Under the pieces are notes generated by a model, which was not told where the DNA came from, did not search any database, and saw only the letters and a list, made by a program, of their open reading frames with translations. Below are positions 12,119-13,829 of a DNA stretch of 13,829 bases, in pieces. The stretch's first letter is position 1; every line of letters starts with the position of its first letter. Source of the DNA: DBFJGL01 sp048394785 (GTDB lineage Bacteria > Bacillota > Clostridia > Christensenellales > CAG-917); NCBI GenBank assembly GCA_048394785.1, contig DBFJGL010000036.1, positions 1-13,829 of the forward strand, in the 5' to 3' direction. A program made the translations under genes and the position numbers.

Positions 12119-13770
12119 TGAGTTTCGTACGGACTCAACATATCGGCAATCGAATGTTTTTCGCTGCTCAGAATTTCTTTTGCTCCGCTTGCTATAAACT
12201 TTTTCACCGGCGCCGCCGATACTTGTTTATCAGTCAGATTGATGACCACCGTAAGTTTCTTGCCCTCGGCGATTTTATCGTAAACGACGTAGGTGCGGCT
12301 GCGCTTCAAGTGCAGCTTAAACTCGCCGTAAACGGCTTGCGCAATATACTGTTTGCGCGCGGCTATCACCTTTTTATAGAAATTCAGGACGCCGTCTTCG
12401 TCGTTAAGTTCCTTCTCGGCGTTGACTTCTTTATAATTGGGGTTGACCTTAAACCAAGGCGTACCATCCGAAAATCCCGCGTTCTTTTCCGCGCTCCATT
12501 GAACGGGCGTTCTGGAATTGTCGCGCGCGGCGTATTTTGCACGCTCGAACATACTCTTTTCGGAGAACAGGTGCGTCTTTTCCATAATATATTTCGCGGA
12601 GAACGTGGCGACGTCTTCGAAATCGTCCCAACTGTCGAATTTCATATTTGTCATACCGATTTCCTGCCCTTGGTAAACGAACATCGTGCCCGACAAAAAA
12701 CCGTACATCGCGGCAAGCGCGCGACCGCTTTCTTTTCTCAGCTTTTCGCTTCCGTAGCGGGATATTACGCGCGGCTGGTCGTGATTTTCCAAAAAGTTGG
12801 TGTTCCACGCCTTACCATACAGTTTTGTCTGCCAGTTATTGTACACCTTTTTGAGTTTTACGAGATTAAACGGCGTTTTAAGGTAAGAAATCATAAAGCA
12901 GTCCGCTTCCATATGCTGGAACCCGAAAAACATATCCATAACCTGATTGTCGCCGTAAGAGATATATTTGAGCGCCTTTTTCGGCGTCATCATCGGAGCT
13001 TCTCCGAGTTGGAACGCGTCGTAATCTTTCAGCACCTCTCTGTACTCTTTAAGATATTTTATAAGGTTCGGTCCCTCGGAATAGTGCTCCATACCGCGCA
13101 TGACGGGCAGAGGGAAGCCGTTGGGCAGTCCTTCCCGCTTGCTGATGTACGTAATGACGTCCTCGCGGAAACCGTCCACGCCCATATCAAGCCAAAAGCG
13201 CATAATCTTTTTCACTTCTTCGCGCACGTCGGGATTATCGTGATTGAGGTCGGGCTGTTCCACCGCAAACAAATGCAGATAATATTCTCCCCTCTCCTCG
13301 TTCCATTTCCAACCGTCGCCGGGGAAGGTCGCCATCCAATTGTTGGGGAATTTTTTGCCGTCGCGCCCCCTGCCGGGCCGCCATATATAATAATCCTTAT
13401 ATTTGCCCTCTTTGCGGCAGCTCTTTATAAACCACTCGTGCTTGTCGGACGTATGATTTACAACCAAATCCATTACGACTTTCAGTCCTCTTTGGTGCGC
13501 GCCGTCGAGCACGGCTTTGAAATCATCCATCGTGCCGTATTCGGGCGCTATTGCGCAGTAATCGGAAATGTCGTATCCGTAGTCCTTTTGCGGAGAGGCG
13601 TAAACGGGAGAAAACCAAATTGCAGTCGCGCCCAAGTCGCGGATATAGTCCAGCTTTTGAAGCACGCCTTTGAGGTCGCCTATGCCGTCGCCGTCGCCGT
13701 CCTTGAAACTGCGCGGCCAAATCTGATAAACAACGAGTTCTTCAAACCATTTCTTTTGTCCGTTAAGCAT
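12097..13770 (-). CDS. GH13 alpha-glucosidase, probable oligo-1,6-glucosidase (GH13_31-like)
   Basis: Predicted cytosolic hydrolase releasing glucose from the non-reducing end of isomalto-oligosaccharides and related alpha-glucosides. The 557 residues match oligo-1,6-glucosidases: VVYQIWPRSFKDGDGDGIGDLKG (13-35, with the calcium-binding aspartates), VVMDLVVNHTS (98-108), QPDLN (172-176), nucleophile Asp204 in GFREDVI, acid/base Glu257 in LGEAP, and transition-state Asp331 in ENHDQPR. A C-terminal beta domain ends the protein. Val205, directly after the nucleophile, is the residue that in this family favours alpha-1,6 over alpha-1,4 bonds. Glu203 replaces the more common Met. There is no signal peptide. 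AGGAG (13777-13781) lies six bases before the ATG. Its neighbour is the GH27 enzyme, suggesting joint use of plant or isomaltose-type oligosaccharides. Exact substrate (isomaltose, dextran fragments, sucrose) is inferred. Confidence 0.9.
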   Translation of the reverse strand: MLNGQKKWFEELVVYQIWPRSFKDGDGDGIGDLKGVLQKLDYIRDLGATAIWFSPVYASPQKDYGYDISDYCAIAPEYGTMDDFKAVLDGAHQRGLKVVMDLVVNHTSDKHEWFIKSCRKEGKYKDYYIWRPGRGRDGKKFPNNWMATFPGDGWKWNEERGEYYLHLFAVEQPDLNHDNPDVREEVKKIMRFWLDMGVDGFREDVITYISKREGLPNGFPLPVMRGMEHYSEGPNLIKYLKEYREVLKDYDAFQLGEAPMMTPKKALKYISYGDNQVMDMFFGFQHMEADCFMISYLKTPFNLVKLKKVYNNWQTKLYGKAWNTNFLENHDQPRVISRYGSEKLRKESGRALAAMYGFLSGTMFVYQGQEIGMTNMKFDSWDDFEDVATFSAKYIMEKTHLFSEKSMFERAKYAARDNSRTPVQWSAEKNAGFSDGTPWFKVNPNYKEVNAEKELNDEDGVLNFYKKVIAARKQYIAQAVYGEFKLHLKRSRTYVVYDKIAEGKKLTVVINLTDKQVSAAPVKKFIASGAKEILSSEKHSIADMLSPYETHVYISEI

Positions 13771-13801
13771 AATTTTCTCCTTTATGCGGCAATAAACCGC
13801 G

Positions 13802-13820
13802 ACGTTAAATATTTTAACGT
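13802..13820. promoter_or_regulatory. Perfect palindrome upstream of the GH13 gene, candidate operator
   Basis: ACGTTAAA (13802-13809) and TTTAACGT (13813-13820) form a perfect 8-bp inverted repeat with a three-base centre, 32 bases before the GH13 start. A second small repeat, GCGG/CCGC, lies between it and the ribosome binding site (about 13786-13800). The position fits a repressor or activator site near the promoter, but the promoter itself is cut by the window end and cannot be judged. It does not match the catabolite control (cre) consensus. Confidence 0.45.
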
Positions 13821-13829
13821 ATATATATT

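Overview
This window looks like a chromosomal segment of a low-to-mid GC Bacillota of the class Clostridia, possibly an uncultured gut member of the Christensenellales type (low confidence on anything finer than class). The main reason is the gene order rpmH-rnpA-yidD-yidC-khpB(jag)-mnmE-mnmG, the classical origin-proximal cluster of Gram-positive bacteria, with a lipoprotein-type SpoIIIJ-like YidC and strong GGAGG ribosome binding sites. TAA, TAG and TGA all end genes, so the standard code is used.

Layout. Nearly everything is on the minus strand. Positions 114-6102 hold the rpmH cluster, read right to left: ribosomal protein L34, the RNase P protein, YidD, the YidC insertase, the KhpB RNA-binding protein, then MnmE and MnmG, which together modify the tRNA wobble uridine. 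The genes are nearly contiguous, with gaps of at most 9 bases and short overlaps, so they look like one transcription unit. It is driven by a perfect consensus promoter (TTGACA, 17 bp, TATAAT) at 6162-6190 and ends in a hairpin with a T-rich tail at 61-95. Upstream on the same strand are argS (6285-7976) and ychF (8118-9200). ychF is divergent from uppP (9309-10064, plus strand), which makes the undecaprenyl phosphate carrier for the cell wall. A bidirectional terminator at 10140-10170 separates uppP from two convergent glycoside hydrolase genes: a GH27 alpha-galactosidase-like enzyme (10305-11924) and a GH13 oligo-1,6-glucosidase-like enzyme (12097-13770).

How they work together. The left two thirds is core translation, tRNA modification and membrane-protein machinery. 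The right end is a small carbohydrate module of two enzymes without signal peptides, which should release galactose and glucose from imported alpha-linked oligosaccharides. No transporter or regulator lies within the window, but a palindrome upstream of the GH13 gene may be an operator.

No intergenic stretch exceeds 300 bases. I found no tRNA, rRNA, CRISPR array, insertion sequence, phage gene or recognisable riboswitch. I do not see a new multi-gene system. The most unusual points are the GH27 enzyme with a CBM35-like domain inserted in its catalytic barrel, the large extracytoplasmic loop of YidC with a DxDxDG motif, the arginine/glycine-rich tail on KhpB, and a nested inverted repeat abutting the rpmH promoter.
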